A DNA stretch of 42,492 bases. It comes from Clostridiales bacterium. GTDB taxonomy: Bacteria; Bacillota; Clostridia; Lachnospirales; Lachnospiraceae. The position numbers and the translations under genes were made by a program. How positions within the stretch are numbered: the first letter of the stretch is position 1; each line of letters starts with the position of its first letter. The stretch covers positions 1 through 42,492 of the forward strand of contig JAATFT010000047.1 of NCBI GenBank assembly GCA_015655075.1. The letters are read 5' to 3'. This document shows positions 25,953 to 35,664 of the stretch, in pieces. The notes below the pieces were generated by a model. That model had not been told where the DNA came from. It searched no databases and saw only the letters and a list, made by a program, of their open reading frames with translations.

Positions 25953-26713
25953 TAGTGATTATCGGTCAACACCAACTTTTTTTGTCTTAAATACGATTTA
26001 GGTGATACACCCGTAATAGATTTGAATACCCTGCAAAAATACTGTGGATCATCATAACCTACAGAAAAAGCGATTTCATAAATTTTTTTATTGGTATTTA
26101 AAAGTAATTTGCAAGCGACATCAATTTTTACTTTTTTCAAAAATATGCTAAAATTCTCACCGGTTTCTTTTGTGAATTGAGAACTCAAATATTCTGGTGT
26201 GACCCCTGATTCTCTGGCTAAGGTAGTTAACGATATCTTTTCAGAATAGCGATCTTTAACCGAAGTAATGGCTCGGGAAATAAGTGGAGAATAAAGTACG
26301 ACAGAATTCGCTTGTTTATCAGAATAAATTTGTTGGGGAGTATTTACACGTTGATTAATATCCATAAGAAGTTTTTTCAGTTCTTCTGGCATAACTGGTT
26401 TTAGCAGATAATCGTGAACACCCAGCTTGATAGCTTTTTGAGCATATGCAAATTCCGAATAACCACTAAGAATAATAAAATAACAGTTGATATTTAATTC
26501 ACGGAGACTTTCTATCATTTCTAAGCCACTATAGTTTGCCATACGAATATCACAAATAGCTAGATCCGGCTGATATTGACGGATGAGTTTCATACCGTCA
26601 TAACCATTCTCTGCACTTCCAATGACTTGAAATTCTTTGCTTAAACGTGGAATTAGCTGGCATAAACCATTACGTATTGTGAATTCATCTTCTACTATAA
26701 CAATTTTTATCAT
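25952..26713 (-). CDS. YesN-type response regulator with AraC DNA-binding domain
   Basis: A 253-residue regulator. The receiver domain (1-120) has acidic pocket E8/D9/E10, phospho-acceptor D55 (CDIRM) and K in LLKPVMP. The C-terminus (about 150-245) is an AraC-type double helix-turn-helix: ISLTTLARESGVTPEYLSSQF and KIYEIAFSVGYDDPQYFCRVFKSITGVSPKSYL. It lacks the long middle region of large YesN proteins. It pairs with the kinase 11 bases upstream and probably activates the divergent sugar operon at 28754. The stop codon TAG falls at the edge of the MITE, so the original C-terminus may have been changed slightly. Confidence 0.93.
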   Translation of the reverse strand: MIKIVIVEDEFTIRNGLCQLIPRLSKEFQVIGSAENGYDGMKLIRQYQPDLAICDIRMANYSGLEMIESLRELNINCYFIILSGYSEFAYAQKAIKLGVHDYLLKPVMPEELKKLLMDINQRVNTPQQIYSDKQANSVVLYSPLISRAITSVKDRYSEKISLTTLARESGVTPEYLSSQFTKETGENFSIFLKKVKIDVACKLLLNTNKKIYEIAFSVGYDDPQYFCRVFKSITGVSPKSYLRQKKLVLTDNH

Positions 26714-26724
26714 CTGGTTACCTC

Positions 26725-28530
26725 CTATGATGGATTATCTAAGTTCGATACATAATTAGAAGTTGCTAAAACAGATGGTATATCTATTATAACAGTTGTT
26801 CCAGAGGAACTGCTGTTAATCTTTAAATGAGCGTCTTTTCCATAATAAGCATCAAGGCGGTTTAAAACGTTATAAATACCAATATTATCATCTGTATACT
26901 CGGAGTAATTTTTTTGCAGTTCATAAAGTTGTTTCATTTTATCTTGTGAAATGCCATTACCATTATCCACAATGGAAATATAGATCCGGTGGTTTTGCAT
27001 GGAAAAGGAAATAGTGATATGTCCGCCGCTATTTTGTCTGCAAAAGGCATGAAGAACGCAATTTTCTACTATAGGTTGTATAAGCATTTTGTAAATGGGA
27101 TAATTCTCAATTCCGGATTCTGCATAAATAGCATAGGTAAAAAGCCCGTGAAACCTTTTTTCCTGAAGGAAAAAGTATTTATTTAGCCATTCTATTTCTG
27201 CTTCTATAAGAACTGGAGAATCAATATTGGAAATGCTGTATCGTAAAAGACTGGCCAATGATCCAAGCATTGCACTGATTTCATGGTCATCTTTAGCTAT
27301 AGCCATCCAATTAATGGTATCTAATGTATTATACAAAAAGTGTGGATTAATTTGTGCTTCAAGAATTCTTAACTCCGCTTGACGCTGCCTGTTTAAAGCA
27401 TCCTCTGTTCTTTTTTGTTCCTCTTTTAAGCTTTGAAATAAATCGGAAATACGGGCTGTCATCTTATTAAACTGAATTACAATAGCATTTAAGTCTTTAT
27501 TTGCAGGCTGGATATGATAACGTTTTTCTTTTCCGCTAAATTGTTGTATGCCATCAGCAATAATGCGAATCTTTTTATTTTGATGAGAAATTACTATTGT
27601 CACCAGATATATAATTAGAGCAATAAAAAGAACAAAAAAAAGTACGAGAAGTTTTTGCATCTGGCGTACAGAGTCAAATACAATTATTTTAGGGGAATAT
27701 GAATAAAAAATCCAATCTGTATGAAGTATATCATATTTTGTTAAAAAATAATCTGAAGTTTTTAAATTATATTTTTTTACGAAATCGTTTAAATTTTTTC
27801 CAATGAAAGTTATATCGTTGGAATAAATAATTTGTTCTTGCTCATCAACAATAAGATTATGACCTGACATTAGTATTTCGGGAAGTTTCTTATTACTATC
27901 TGAATTCTGAGCATAGATATTATCAAAAAATTTATCTCTAATTCCAATAATTAGTACACCGTATGTTTCTTGTATAATCTGGTTTTTAACAGGAAGTCCT
28001 ATATAAAAAAAGGTATTAATTTGGCGGGATAAATTAATATCTTTTGCAGGCCAAATAACTAATCGGTCTTCAAGTATAATATCTTTCATTATTTGGTTGC
28101 GATAATCTTCATTTTGCCATTCTATATCGGTATTATCAGGATATCGTTGAGAAACAGAAAACCGATTATTTTGATCAATAAAGATACATTGACATATATT
28201 AGTATCCAAATCCTGATAAAAACTAAATTTATTGTTTAATAGGGAGGATATGTAATAAGTATTATTACTATTGGCAAATTGTTCACAATAAGAGAGTAAT
28301 TCTCTATCAGTTGCAATATTATAGATAACGCTTAATAAAAAATCCATATCATTATTTAAAATGTCTGTAGAATGCTGCGCCTGATAATCAATAACATCGA
28401 TAGACTTTTGTGAAATGATAGAAATAAATCGATTGCTAAAAAAAATAATAGCGATAGAAAATGGAATCATAGCGAGTAGAAGATAAATTATAAGTAGCTG
28501 ATTAATTGATAGATTATGTCTACGTTTCAT
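26725..28530 (-). CDS. YesM-type sensor histidine kinase
   Basis: A 601-residue membrane kinase of the LytS/YesM class. TM1 is at about 12-33 (LLIIYLLLAMIPFSIAIIFF), an extracellular sensor region of ~250 residues follows, and TM2 is at about 292-314. A HAMP-like stretch and coiled coil (DLFQSLKEEQKRTEDALNRQ) lead to the His_kinase domain with phosphorylated His in EAQINPHFLYNTLDTINWMA. The HATPase domain shows QPIVENCVLHAF and IVDNGNGIS. Such kinases sense sugars, often through the cognate ABC binding protein. It is divergently arranged to the sugar importer, 223 bases away. Confidence 0.95.
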   Translation of the reverse strand: MKRRHNLSINQLLIIYLLLAMIPFSIAIIFFSNRFISIISQKSIDVIDYQAQHSTDILNNDMDFLLSVIYNIATDRELLSYCEQFANSNNTYYISSLLNNKFSFYQDLDTNICQCIFIDQNNRFSVSQRYPDNTDIEWQNEDYRNQIMKDIILEDRLVIWPAKDINLSRQINTFFYIGLPVKNQIIQETYGVLIIGIRDKFFDNIYAQNSDSNKKLPEILMSGHNLIVDEQEQIIYSNDITFIGKNLNDFVKKYNLKTSDYFLTKYDILHTDWIFYSYSPKIIVFDSVRQMQKLLVLFFVLFIALIIYLVTIVISHQNKKIRIIADGIQQFSGKEKRYHIQPANKDLNAIVIQFNKMTARISDLFQSLKEEQKRTEDALNRQRQAELRILEAQINPHFLYNTLDTINWMAIAKDDHEISAMLGSLASLLRYSISNIDSPVLIEAEIEWLNKYFFLQEKRFHGLFTYAIYAESGIENYPIYKMLIQPIVENCVLHAFCRQNSGGHITISFSMQNHRIYISIVDNGNGISQDKMKQLYELQKNYSEYTDDNIGIYNVLNRLDAYYGKDAHLKINSSSSGTTVIIDIPSVLATSNYVSNLDNPS

Positions 28531-28753
28531 AATAATTCACTTTCCTTTCACTTTGCTTAGGTACAAAGAATTCATACTAAACACCTAATATGAATGAAGC
28601 ATTTAGAACAAGCAGAATTCTTTTTATAATGATTGCACAAAATATTAGTTTTGTAAAGTTTAATTTAATCCATTTTTTATAAAATAATCCAATTTAAAAG
28701 TTGTAACTCTTGTGAAATAATATAATTATAAATAAAAAAGAGGAGGCATAACA

Positions 28754-30016
28754 GTGAAAAGCCAAAAAGTAGTAATGCTATTTTTCGTAGTAGTAATGGT
28801 AACGGGAATTTTGACAGCCTGTAGTGGAGGAAAAGTAACGGAAAACTCACAAAGTAATGATTCAAAGGGAGAAACTAAAGGCCAAAAAAATATTGTTCGA
28901 TTGTGGCATGGATTGACAGAAGTAGAATTACCCAAATTTGAAGAGATGACTAATAATTTCAATGAACAAAGCAAAACAACAGAAGTAGAACTGGTCTATA
29001 TACCAAGAGAAGAATTATTAAAACAGTTGACTATTGGGAATCTTGCGGGTGACATGGCAGATATGGCGTTGATTGATAATCCTGATACTGCCGGATTTGC
29101 AGCATCAGGGGTATTGGAAGATGTAACAGAGTTATATAATAATTGGTCTGAAAATCAGATGTTGGAAGGACCAATTAATTCTGCTATTTACGATGAAAAA
29201 ATCTATGGTGTTCCTTATGCATATAACAATTTGGCATTGTTTTATGATAAGGATATGCTATCAGAAGCAGGGGTGGAAGTACCCACTACGTGGGATGAAT
29301 TATCTGAAGCTGCTCAGAAGCTTACTACAAAGGAGCATTATGGATTCGCATTTTGCAGTATTAAGAATGAAGAAGGAACGTTTCAGTATATTCCATTTTT
29401 AACATCAGCAGGAGGAAGTTTCGATAAAATGGATTCAACTGAAAACATTAAAACATTAACATTTTTATATGACATGATTGCTAAGGATTCCGTAAGCAGA
29501 GAAGTTATTTCATGGACTCAGGCAGATATTGAAAAGCAATTTGCGACAGGTAAAACGGCTATGATGATTAATGGACCATGGAATATACCGCAAATACAGG
29601 CAGATGCACCGGATAAAAATTGGGGAGTTGCATATATTCCCAAAGATAAAGATTATTCTTCCTGTCTTGGAGGTGAAAACCTATGTATTACTAAAGGTGC
29701 AAATAAGGATACATGCTGGGAATTTATTGAATATCTTTGTGGTAAAAAAATAAATGCAACATTCTGTAAATCAGTTTCTAAATTTTCTCCACGGTCAGAT
29801 GTAGATAATGAAGAATTATATAAAGATGACGAAATATTGAAGGTTTTTTCTGAGAATATGGAGAACGCAAAGGCAAGAGGTCCGCATCCGCTGTGGACAC
29901 AAATTTCTACCGACATTCAGATTATGATGCAGGAAGTTTTTACAGGAGCAAAAACACCAGAGCAGGCAGCAAATGATGCACAGGCTAAAATAAACGTAAA
30001 ATTGATGAAGCAGTAA
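28754..30016 (+). CDS. Sugar ABC transporter binding lipoprotein
   Basis: A 420-residue family 1 solute-binding lipoprotein. The GTG start follows GAGGAGG by 8 bases. The signal ends LTACSGG with C23. Mature features include NIVRLWHGLTEVELPKFEEM, GDMADMALIDNPDTAGFAASG, DEKIYGVPYAYNNLALFYDK and KTAMMINGPWNIPQIQ, the last being the usual carbohydrate-SBP motif. It probably binds an oligosaccharide for import; the linked GH31 enzyme suggests an alpha-linked gluco- or xylo-oligosaccharide. Expression is likely under the YesMN pair. Confidence 0.93.
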   Translation: MKSQKVVMLFFVVVMVTGILTACSGGKVTENSQSNDSKGETKGQKNIVRLWHGLTEVELPKFEEMTNNFNEQSKTTEVELVYIPREELLKQLTIGNLAGDMADMALIDNPDTAGFAASGVLEDVTELYNNWSENQMLEGPINSAIYDEKIYGVPYAYNNLALFYDKDMLSEAGVEVPTTWDELSEAAQKLTTKEHYGFAFCSIKNEEGTFQYIPFLTSAGGSFDKMDSTENIKTLTFLYDMIAKDSVSREVISWTQADIEKQFATGKTAMMINGPWNIPQIQADAPDKNWGVAYIPKDKDYSSCLGGENLCITKGANKDTCWEFIEYLCGKKINATFCKSVSKFSPRSDVDNEELYKDDEILKVFSENMENAKARGPHPLWTQISTDIQIMMQEVFTGAKTPEQAANDAQAKINVKLMKQ

Positions 30017-30035
30017 AATGAGCTTCATAGAAAAA

Positions 30036-30064
30036 AAGAGTAGAGACTATAGTTCTCTACTCTT
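30036..30064 (+). promoter_or_regulatory. Intercistronic hairpin between binding protein and permeases
   Basis: AAGAGTAGAG pairs with CTCTACTCTT around a short loop. No T tract follows, so it is more likely an mRNA 3'-end stabiliser or partial processing site that lets the binding protein be made in excess of the permeases. Confidence 0.6.
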
Positions 30065-30087
30065 CGTAAGAAAATAGAGGTGACGCA

Positions 30088-31011
30088 ATGAAAGGTAAAG
30101 AGAAATTTCGAGAGATGCTATATGGGTATTGCTTTACATTGCCTGCATTGCTTTTTATGATTGGACTTATAGGATATCCAATAATCTATAATGTTGTCAT
30201 TAGCTTTCAGGATATGACGGTACAAAGCTTTAATATGGGAAATATTTCATTTGCCGGGATTGATAACTATAAACAAATTTTGTCAGATCCTGTTTTTGGG
30301 ATTTCTTTTAAAAATACAGTTCTTTTTACTGTGGCATGTATTGTAATTCAATTTTCTATAGGATTTGCATTAGCTATTTTATTTAGCAGGGATTTTCGTT
30401 TAGCAAAGCCTTTACGGGGATTCTTAATTATAAGCTGGATGATACCTACAACAGTTACAGCACTTATGTTTAAATATATTCTCAGTGCAGATGGAATTTT
30501 AAACGATTTATTATTACATCTTCGTTTAACTCGAGGACCTGTTGGATGGCTTATTTCTGAAAAAACAGCTATATGGGGAACTATTATTGCAAATGTATGG
30601 GTAGGGATACCTTTTAATATGTTACTATTGTCTACCGGTCTATGTAATATTTCACAAGATATTTATGAAAGTGCTTCTATTGATGGAGCAAAAGCGTTTC
30701 AGCGATTTTTCTATATTACATTGCCTATGATGAAACAATCTATTTTGTCAGTTTTAGTTTTAGGGGTTGTATATACTTTTAAAGTATTTGATTTAATTTA
30801 TGTTATGACAGGCGGCGGGCCGGTGAATGCAACAGAAGTATTATCATTATATTCCTATCGGAATTCATTTAAATATTACAATTTCGGTATCGGAGCGGCC
30901 GGTGCAAATATTTTATTTGTATGCCTGTTTCTAGTAGGATTAATTTATTTAAGAATGATTGGAAAGGAGGAATTAAATGATACGGATAAGGATAAAAAAA
31001 AGAAGTTCTAA
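30088..31011 (+). CDS. Sugar ABC transporter permease (MalF/UgpA type)
   Basis: A 307-residue permease with six predicted helices. The N-terminal YGYCFTLPALLFMIGLIGYP and the EAA loop IYESASIDGAKAFQRFFYITLP (about 193-214) are typical of carbohydrate uptake family CUT1. It overlaps the next gene by 35 bases, so the pair is translationally coupled. Confidence 0.94.
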   Translation: MKGKEKFREMLYGYCFTLPALLFMIGLIGYPIIYNVVISFQDMTVQSFNMGNISFAGIDNYKQILSDPVFGISFKNTVLFTVACIVIQFSIGFALAILFSRDFRLAKPLRGFLIISWMIPTTVTALMFKYILSADGILNDLLLHLRLTRGPVGWLISEKTAIWGTIIANVWVGIPFNMLLLSTGLCNISQDIYESASIDGAKAFQRFFYITLPMMKQSILSVLVLGVVYTFKVFDLIYVMTGGGPVNATEVLSLYSYRNSFKYYNFGIGAAGANILFVCLFLVGLIYLRMIGKEELNDTDKDKKKKF

Positions 31012-31822
31012 AAAAATATTATTAACGCTTGTAGCAATTCTTGTCAGTATCCCTATGATTTTTCCGTTATATTGGATTTTAATAAGTTCTTTAAAAACAG
31101 ATGCAGAAATTTTTGCAACTCCTCAAACTTTTTTTCCGCATCATATTATTTTCGATAATTATATTGAACAACTTCAAGCAGCCGGTACGTTACAAGCCTT
31201 CTTTAATAGTTTACTAATAGCGGGAGGTTCTATGATTCTTTCCGTAAGTTTAGCCGTGCCTTGCGCATACGGACTGGCTAAATTCAGGATGTATGGAAAA
31301 GGTGTTTTTATCATGACTTTTCTTGTTACACAAATGCTTCCATCTTCTTTGGTGTTGACTCCATTATTTCTTACTTATAACAAACTGAATTTGTTAAATA
31401 CATACTGGGCACCCATTTTATCCACTGCTACTATTTCTATTCCTTTTGTAGTATTAGTATTACGGCCTATATTTCGTGAAATACCAGGAGAAATTGAAGA
31501 AGCTGCTCGGATTGATGGTTGTAACAGATTTACGGCGTTTTTCCGGATTATTCTGCCGCTTGGAAAAAGCGGGTTAGTTACAGCAATGACTTTTTCTTTT
31601 ATTTATGGATGGAATGATTTGATTTACTCGATCACATTTAATAGTTTAGAAATTTTAAGGCCTATGACTGCTGCTATATACAATTATATAGATCTTTACG
31701 GTACAAGATGGAATATGATTATGGCATATGGAATTATTTTAGTAATACCAATTGTTATTATTTTTGTATTTTTACAAAAATATGTGGTAGATGGACTGAT
31801 TAGCGGTTCTGTAAAAGGCTGA
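30977..31822 (+). CDS. Sugar ABC transporter permease (MalG/UgpE type)
   Basis: A 281-residue CUT1 permease. AAAGGAGG sits 7 bases before the ATG inside the upstream gene. Family marks are PLYWILISSLKTDAEIFATP, the FxMYGKG segment and EAA loop IEEAARIDGCNRFTAFFRIILP (about 174-195). It forms the channel with the preceding permease. No ATPase is encoded here; such systems usually borrow a shared MsmK/MalK ATPase from elsewhere in the genome. Confidence 0.94.
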   Translation: MIRIRIKKRSSKKILLTLVAILVSIPMIFPLYWILISSLKTDAEIFATPQTFFPHHIIFDNYIEQLQAAGTLQAFFNSLLIAGGSMILSVSLAVPCAYGLAKFRMYGKGVFIMTFLVTQMLPSSLVLTPLFLTYNKLNLLNTYWAPILSTATISIPFVVLVLRPIFREIPGEIEEAARIDGCNRFTAFFRIILPLGKSGLVTAMTFSFIYGWNDLIYSITFNSLEILRPMTAAIYNYIDLYGTRWNMIMAYGIILVIPIVIIFVFLQKYVVDGLISGSVKG

Positions 31823-31850
31823 TTAAGTACAAAACAAGGAGGAGCAATAA

Positions 31851-33893
31851 ATGTTTTCTTTTATCCAAAATAATAATCGTTTAGTATGCAGCTATGATGG
31901 AGAAGAACTTTGGTTAGAACCTTGGGGATTAGATGGAATCCGCGTCAGGGGAACAAAACTTCATGAAATGCCGCAAGAAAATTGGGCTTTGGACGAAGAA
32001 AAAGCAATAGCTGGTGAAATTGAAGTGAAAAATGATCAAGCTTTTGTAAAAAACGGAAGAATTAAAGCTATAATTAATAAATATGGAAGAATTACCTATT
32101 ACAACCAAAATGGGAAAAAGTTATTGGAGGAATATTGGAGACACCGAGTAGATAATGCACCGGATAATCCGGATCAAGGTCATGGAGGAACAGATATAGT
32201 TCAAGGTGTTGGATGCGCTTTGCAAAAAGCGGGAAGAGAATATCATCCTATTTTAAAAGGGGATTATGAATTAAATGTTCGGTTTGAATCTCAGATAGAT
32301 GAAAAATTGTATGGTATGGGACAGTATCAGCAGCCTTTTCTGGATTTGAAAAACACAACTTTAGAACTAGCTCAGAGAAATTCACAGGCTAGTGTACCAT
32401 TTTTGGTATCCAGTCTTGGATATGGATTTCTATGGAATTCCCCTTCAGTGGGAAATGTAGAATTATGTAAAAATTTAACAGTATGGCATTCAGAGAGTGA
32501 GAAAAAAATTGATTATTGGATTACAGCAGGTGATACACCCGCACAAATAGAAGAAAATTATGCTGAGGTAGTAGGTAAAGTACCTATGATCCCAGACTGG
32601 GCGATGGGGTTTTGGCAGTGTAAGCTACGTTATCAGACTCAAGAAGAGCTTCTTGAAGTAGCAAGAGAATATAAAAAAAGAGGAATTCCTCTTTCCGTAA
32701 TCGTCATTGATTTTTTTCATTGGCCAACACAGGGAGATTGGAAATTTGATCCCATATATTGGCCAGACCCAGATGCAATGATTGAAGAATTAAAGAAAAT
32801 GGGAATTGAACTAATGGTTTCCGTATGGCCTACGGTTGATTACAGGAGTGAAAATTACAAAGAGATGAAGGCTAAAGGGTATCTCTTGCATTGTGATAGA
32901 GGATTTCCTGTAAGTATTAATTATATGGGAAATACTTTACATTATGATGCTACAAATGAAAATGCCAGAAAATATGTATGGGAAAAAATAAAGAAAAATT
33001 ACTATGACAAGGGTATACGCTTGTTCTGGTTAGATGAAGCAGAGCCGGAATTTACTAATTATGATTTTGATATTTATCGTACCCACATTGGTCCTCATAT
33101 GCAGGTAGGAAATATTTATCCCGTAGCTTATGCCAGAACTTTTTATGAGGGAATGCGGCAAGAAGGACAGGAAAATATAATTAATCTAGTCCGTTGTGCA
33201 TGGGCAGGAAGTCAGAAATATGGAGCTTTGGTATGGTCCGGAGATATTTACAGCAGTTTTGAAAGTATGAGATGCCAAATCACAGCAGGACTTAATATGG
33301 CTATGGCCGGTATTCCATGGTGGACAACAGATATTGGCGGTTTCTTTGGAGGACATGTGGAGGATCAGAATTTCCGGGAGTTACTTATACGTTGGTTTGC
33401 ATATGGGACTTTTTGCCCGGTTATGCGCCTTCATGGTTGTAGGCTACCACAAAGTCTAAAATCAGGAAATAGCGGAGGAGCAGACTGCCTTTCCGGAGCA
33501 CCTAATGAAATATGGAGTTATGGAGATATGGTATATGATATTTGCCGTAAATATATTGATATCCGTGAGAAAATGAAACCTTATATAAAGAAACAAATGA
33601 CTGCTGCTCATGTAAAAGGCACACCGGTTATGAGACCTATATTTTATGATTTTCCAGAAGATAAAAAGGCATGGGATATTGAAGATGCGTATATGTTTGG
33701 GCCGGATATGTTAGTTGCCCCAGTTGCTTATTCTAATACGGAAGAAAGATTAGTATATCTGCCTGAAGGGGCAAACTGGACTGATGCATGGACAAAAGAG
33801 ATAAAAGCAGGGGGACAATACATAAGAGTAGAGACACCGTTAGAACAAATTCCAGTATTTTTTAAAGATGATTTTAGCCTGCAATTTGAATAA
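31851..33893 (+). CDS. GH31 alpha-glycosidase, probably alpha-xylosidase
   Basis: A 680-residue retaining glycosidase of family 31. The N-terminal beta-domain (about 1-245) leads into the barrel: VIVIDFFHWPTQGDWKFDP, then GIRLFWLDEAEPEF with catalytic nucleophile D395, and VWSGDIYSSFESM with acid/base D465, then WWTTDIGGFFGG. The WLDEAEPE form is common in alpha-xylosidase-like members rather than alpha-glucosidases. No signal peptide is present, so it acts in the cytoplasm on sugars brought in by the adjacent importer. It ends the operon. GGAGGA is 8 bases before the ATG. Exact linkage is uncertain. Confidence 0.92.
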   Translation: MFSFIQNNNRLVCSYDGEELWLEPWGLDGIRVRGTKLHEMPQENWALDEEKAIAGEIEVKNDQAFVKNGRIKAIINKYGRITYYNQNGKKLLEEYWRHRVDNAPDNPDQGHGGTDIVQGVGCALQKAGREYHPILKGDYELNVRFESQIDEKLYGMGQYQQPFLDLKNTTLELAQRNSQASVPFLVSSLGYGFLWNSPSVGNVELCKNLTVWHSESEKKIDYWITAGDTPAQIEENYAEVVGKVPMIPDWAMGFWQCKLRYQTQEELLEVAREYKKRGIPLSVIVIDFFHWPTQGDWKFDPIYWPDPDAMIEELKKMGIELMVSVWPTVDYRSENYKEMKAKGYLLHCDRGFPVSINYMGNTLHYDATNENARKYVWEKIKKNYYDKGIRLFWLDEAEPEFTNYDFDIYRTHIGPHMQVGNIYPVAYARTFYEGMRQEGQENIINLVRCAWAGSQKYGALVWSGDIYSSFESMRCQITAGLNMAMAGIPWWTTDIGGFFGGHVEDQNFRELLIRWFAYGTFCPVMRLHGCRLPQSLKSGNSGGADCLSGAPNEIWSYGDMVYDICRKYIDIREKMKPYIKKQMTAAHVKGTPVMRPIFYDFPEDKKAWDIEDAYMFGPDMLVAPVAYSNTEERLVYLPEGANWTDAWTKEIKAGGQYIRVETPLEQIPVFFKDDFSLQFE

Positions 33894-33990
33894 TTATGTA
33901 GGATTTTTTGTGCTTATGCTATAGTCAATAATCTATGGCAGGAAGGTTATATCTCCTGTCTGGAATAAGCTTATATAAGCCGTTGAATAA

Positions 33991-34107
33991 ATCAGTCAGA
34001 CAGATGCCACCATCGAAGATATATCAGAAATTGGTTATACAAGTGCTCTGTCTTTCCGACATACATTTAAAAAGGTTATCGGAATGCCTCCCTCCTGCTA
34101 CCGATAA
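33991..34107 (+). pseudogene. C-terminal relic of an AraC-family regulator
   Basis: Between two stops the frame reads DATIEDISEIGYTSALSFRH and then TFKKVIGMPPSCYR before TAA. This is the second helix-turn-helix and signature of AraC/XylS proteins. There is no start and nothing of the first helix-turn-helix. It is the leftover of a regulator that once lay downstream of the sugar operon. The remaining part of 33894-34231 holds no gene. Confidence 0.75.
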
Positions 34108-34231
34108 AAAATACAGCAAAAAAGAGCTTACTTCAAACTTTAGATTTGTTACAAATCTGCGGTCTGAAATATGCTCTTTATCTATATAAATGGATAATTG
34201 CTTTTGAATTCAATTTAATTCGAATAAAGAT

Positions 34232-34588
34232 TTAAGCTATCTTGGACTTGGCAACTTCAGTTAATGCTGTGAAGCCTTCCGGATCGTTAATAGCCATGTC
34301 AGATAATATTTTTCTGTTGATTTCAACACCGGCAATTTTTAAACCATGCATCAGTTTGCTGTAAGAAAGTCCATTCATTCTGGCAGCCGCATTGATTCTG
34401 GCAATCCATAACTGTCTGAATTGCCTCTTTCTTTGTTTTCTTCCTGAAAAAGAAGAAGTCAAAGCTCTCATAACGGATTGTTTCGCTACTCTATATTGTT
34501 TAGATCTGGCTCCTCTGTATCCTTTAGCCAGCTTTAATACTCTGTTATGTCTTTTTTTAGCATTTAACGCGCCCTTAATTCTAGCCAT
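34232..34588 (-). CDS. rplT: 50S ribosomal protein L20
   Basis: A 118-residue protein with the invariant L20 pattern [40 protein letters not shown] and [20 protein letters not shown]. It binds 23S rRNA early in 50S assembly and in Firmicutes also represses its own operon by binding the infC leader. GGAGG is 8-9 bases upstream. It is the last gene of infC-rpmI-rplT, 28 bases after rpmI. Confidence 0.98.
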   Translation of the reverse strand: MARIKGALNAKKRHNRVLKLAKGYRGARSKQYRVAKQSVMRALTSSFSGRKQRKRQFRQLWIARINAAARMNGLSYSKLMHGLKIAGVEINRKILSDMAINDPEGFTALTEVAKSKIA

Positions 34589-34616
34589 GTTTATTTACCT
34601 CCTTATTGCCCATATC

Positions 34617-34814
34617 TTACAGATATGGCATTATCTTCTTCATATTCTTTAATTTTGTTGCATCTGTTAAAGTAGCTTTTCTAAGATTTCTCTTTCTCTT
34701 AGTAGTTTTCTTTGTTAAAATATGGCTTTTATACGCTTTCATTCTCTTTAACTGCCCTGTACCTGTTTTCTTGAAACGTTTTGCTGCGGACCTGTTTGTT
34801 TTAATTTTAGGCAT
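34617..34814 (-). CDS. rpmI: 50S ribosomal protein L35
   Basis: A 65-residue basic protein starting [20 protein letters not shown], the canonical L35 start. The upstream in-frame ATG at 34835 would add seven residues and lies before the AAAGGAGG, so 34814 is the start. Between this gene and infC lie 343 bases that include an inserted inverted-repeat element. Confidence 0.98.
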   Translation of the reverse strand: MPKIKTNRSAAKRFKKTGTGQLKRMKAYKSHILTKKTTKRKRNLRKATLTDATKLKNMKKIMPYL

Positions 34815-34987
34815 GGTATTTCCTCCTTTAATCATGATACAATTAACTTAATCCCTAACGGGTTGTCCAATTGTCTTTTTATTATAATTGTCTTTTATTA
34901 CTAATGCTTTTTATTATAAATACTTATTTATAATTATTTATTATTATTATTCACTTGGCAAAATCTTTTCGGGTTTTCACTAGATGG

Positions 34988-35111
34988 GGCTGCTGCAAAA
35001 TTTTAAGTTTATTTAACTTGAGGCTGAATTTTGGCTATATTTCTCCAAATTCATGTGAAATACAATACAAAATCTTCCATAAGTATAAAGTTTATAAATT
35101 TTGCAACAGCC
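34988..35111. mobile_element. MITE-like element inside the infC-rpmI interval
   Basis: A 124-base AT-rich element with imperfect inverted ends GGCTGCTGCAAAATTTTAAG and its counterpart reading GGCTGTTGCAAAATTTATAA from the other side. It has no ORF. The ends resemble a (A/G)GGCTGTTGCAAAAT terminal repeat found in many Clostridial insertion sequences. The remaining AT-rich spacer 34860-34980 holds no gene. Confidence 0.6.
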
Positions 35112-35157
35112 TCATTATCTATATAAACGTTTAATCCCGGACATTTACAAAGTGTAA

Positions 35158-35664
35158 TTAACGCTTTTCAGTTAAAAACAAAATCATGCTTCTGCCTTCT
35201 AGCTTAGCTGGTTTCTCAACGACTGCAACATCTTCAAGCCTTGCAAAGAAATCATCTAATATCTGCTTGCTGGATGACATATGAGCCATTTCCCTACCTC
35301 GAAAACGAAGAGCTACTTTCACTTTATCACCCTTTGTGATAAACTTTCTCGCCTGATTTGCTTTGGTATTAAGATCGTTTTCATCAATATTGGGTGATAA
35401 ACGGATTTCTTTTACTTCAGTAATCTTCTGCTTTTTCTTAGCTTCTTTTTCTTTCCTGGCTAATTCATATCTGTATTTACCGTAATCGATAATTTTACAT
35501 ACAGGCGGTTTAGCGGTAGGCGCAATCTTGACCAAATCAAGATTTGCCTCTTTAGCAAGTTTCATTGCATCCTTAATTAGAATAATGCCTAATTGCTCGC
35601 CATCTTCTCCAATTAAACGGACTTCTTTGTCTCTAATTTGCTCATTGATCATTAATTCACTAAT
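35158..35664 (-). CDS. infC: Translation initiation factor IF-3, AUU start
   Basis: IF-3 binds the 30S subunit and checks start-codon selection. The body MINEQIRDKEVRLIGEDGEQ, KPPVCKIIDYGKYRYE and RGREMAHMSSSKQIL is canonical. The start is read at ATT 35662-35664 (ATT AGT GAA TTA ATG), giving MSELMINEQIRD and 168 residues. GGAGGTG (35672-35678) is 9 bases from this ATT but 21 from the ATG at 35652. IF-3 rejects AUU starts, which gives known autoregulation of infC in bacteria. It is the first gene of the L20 operon. Confidence 0.95.
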   Translation of the reverse strand: MSELMINEQIRDKEVRLIGEDGEQLGIILIKDAMKLAKEANLDLVKIAPTAKPPVCKIIDYGKYRYELARKEKEAKKKQKITEVKEIRLSPNIDENDLNTKANQARKFITKGDKVKVALRFRGREMAHMSSSKQILDDFFARLEDVAVVEKPAKLEGRSMILFLTEKR

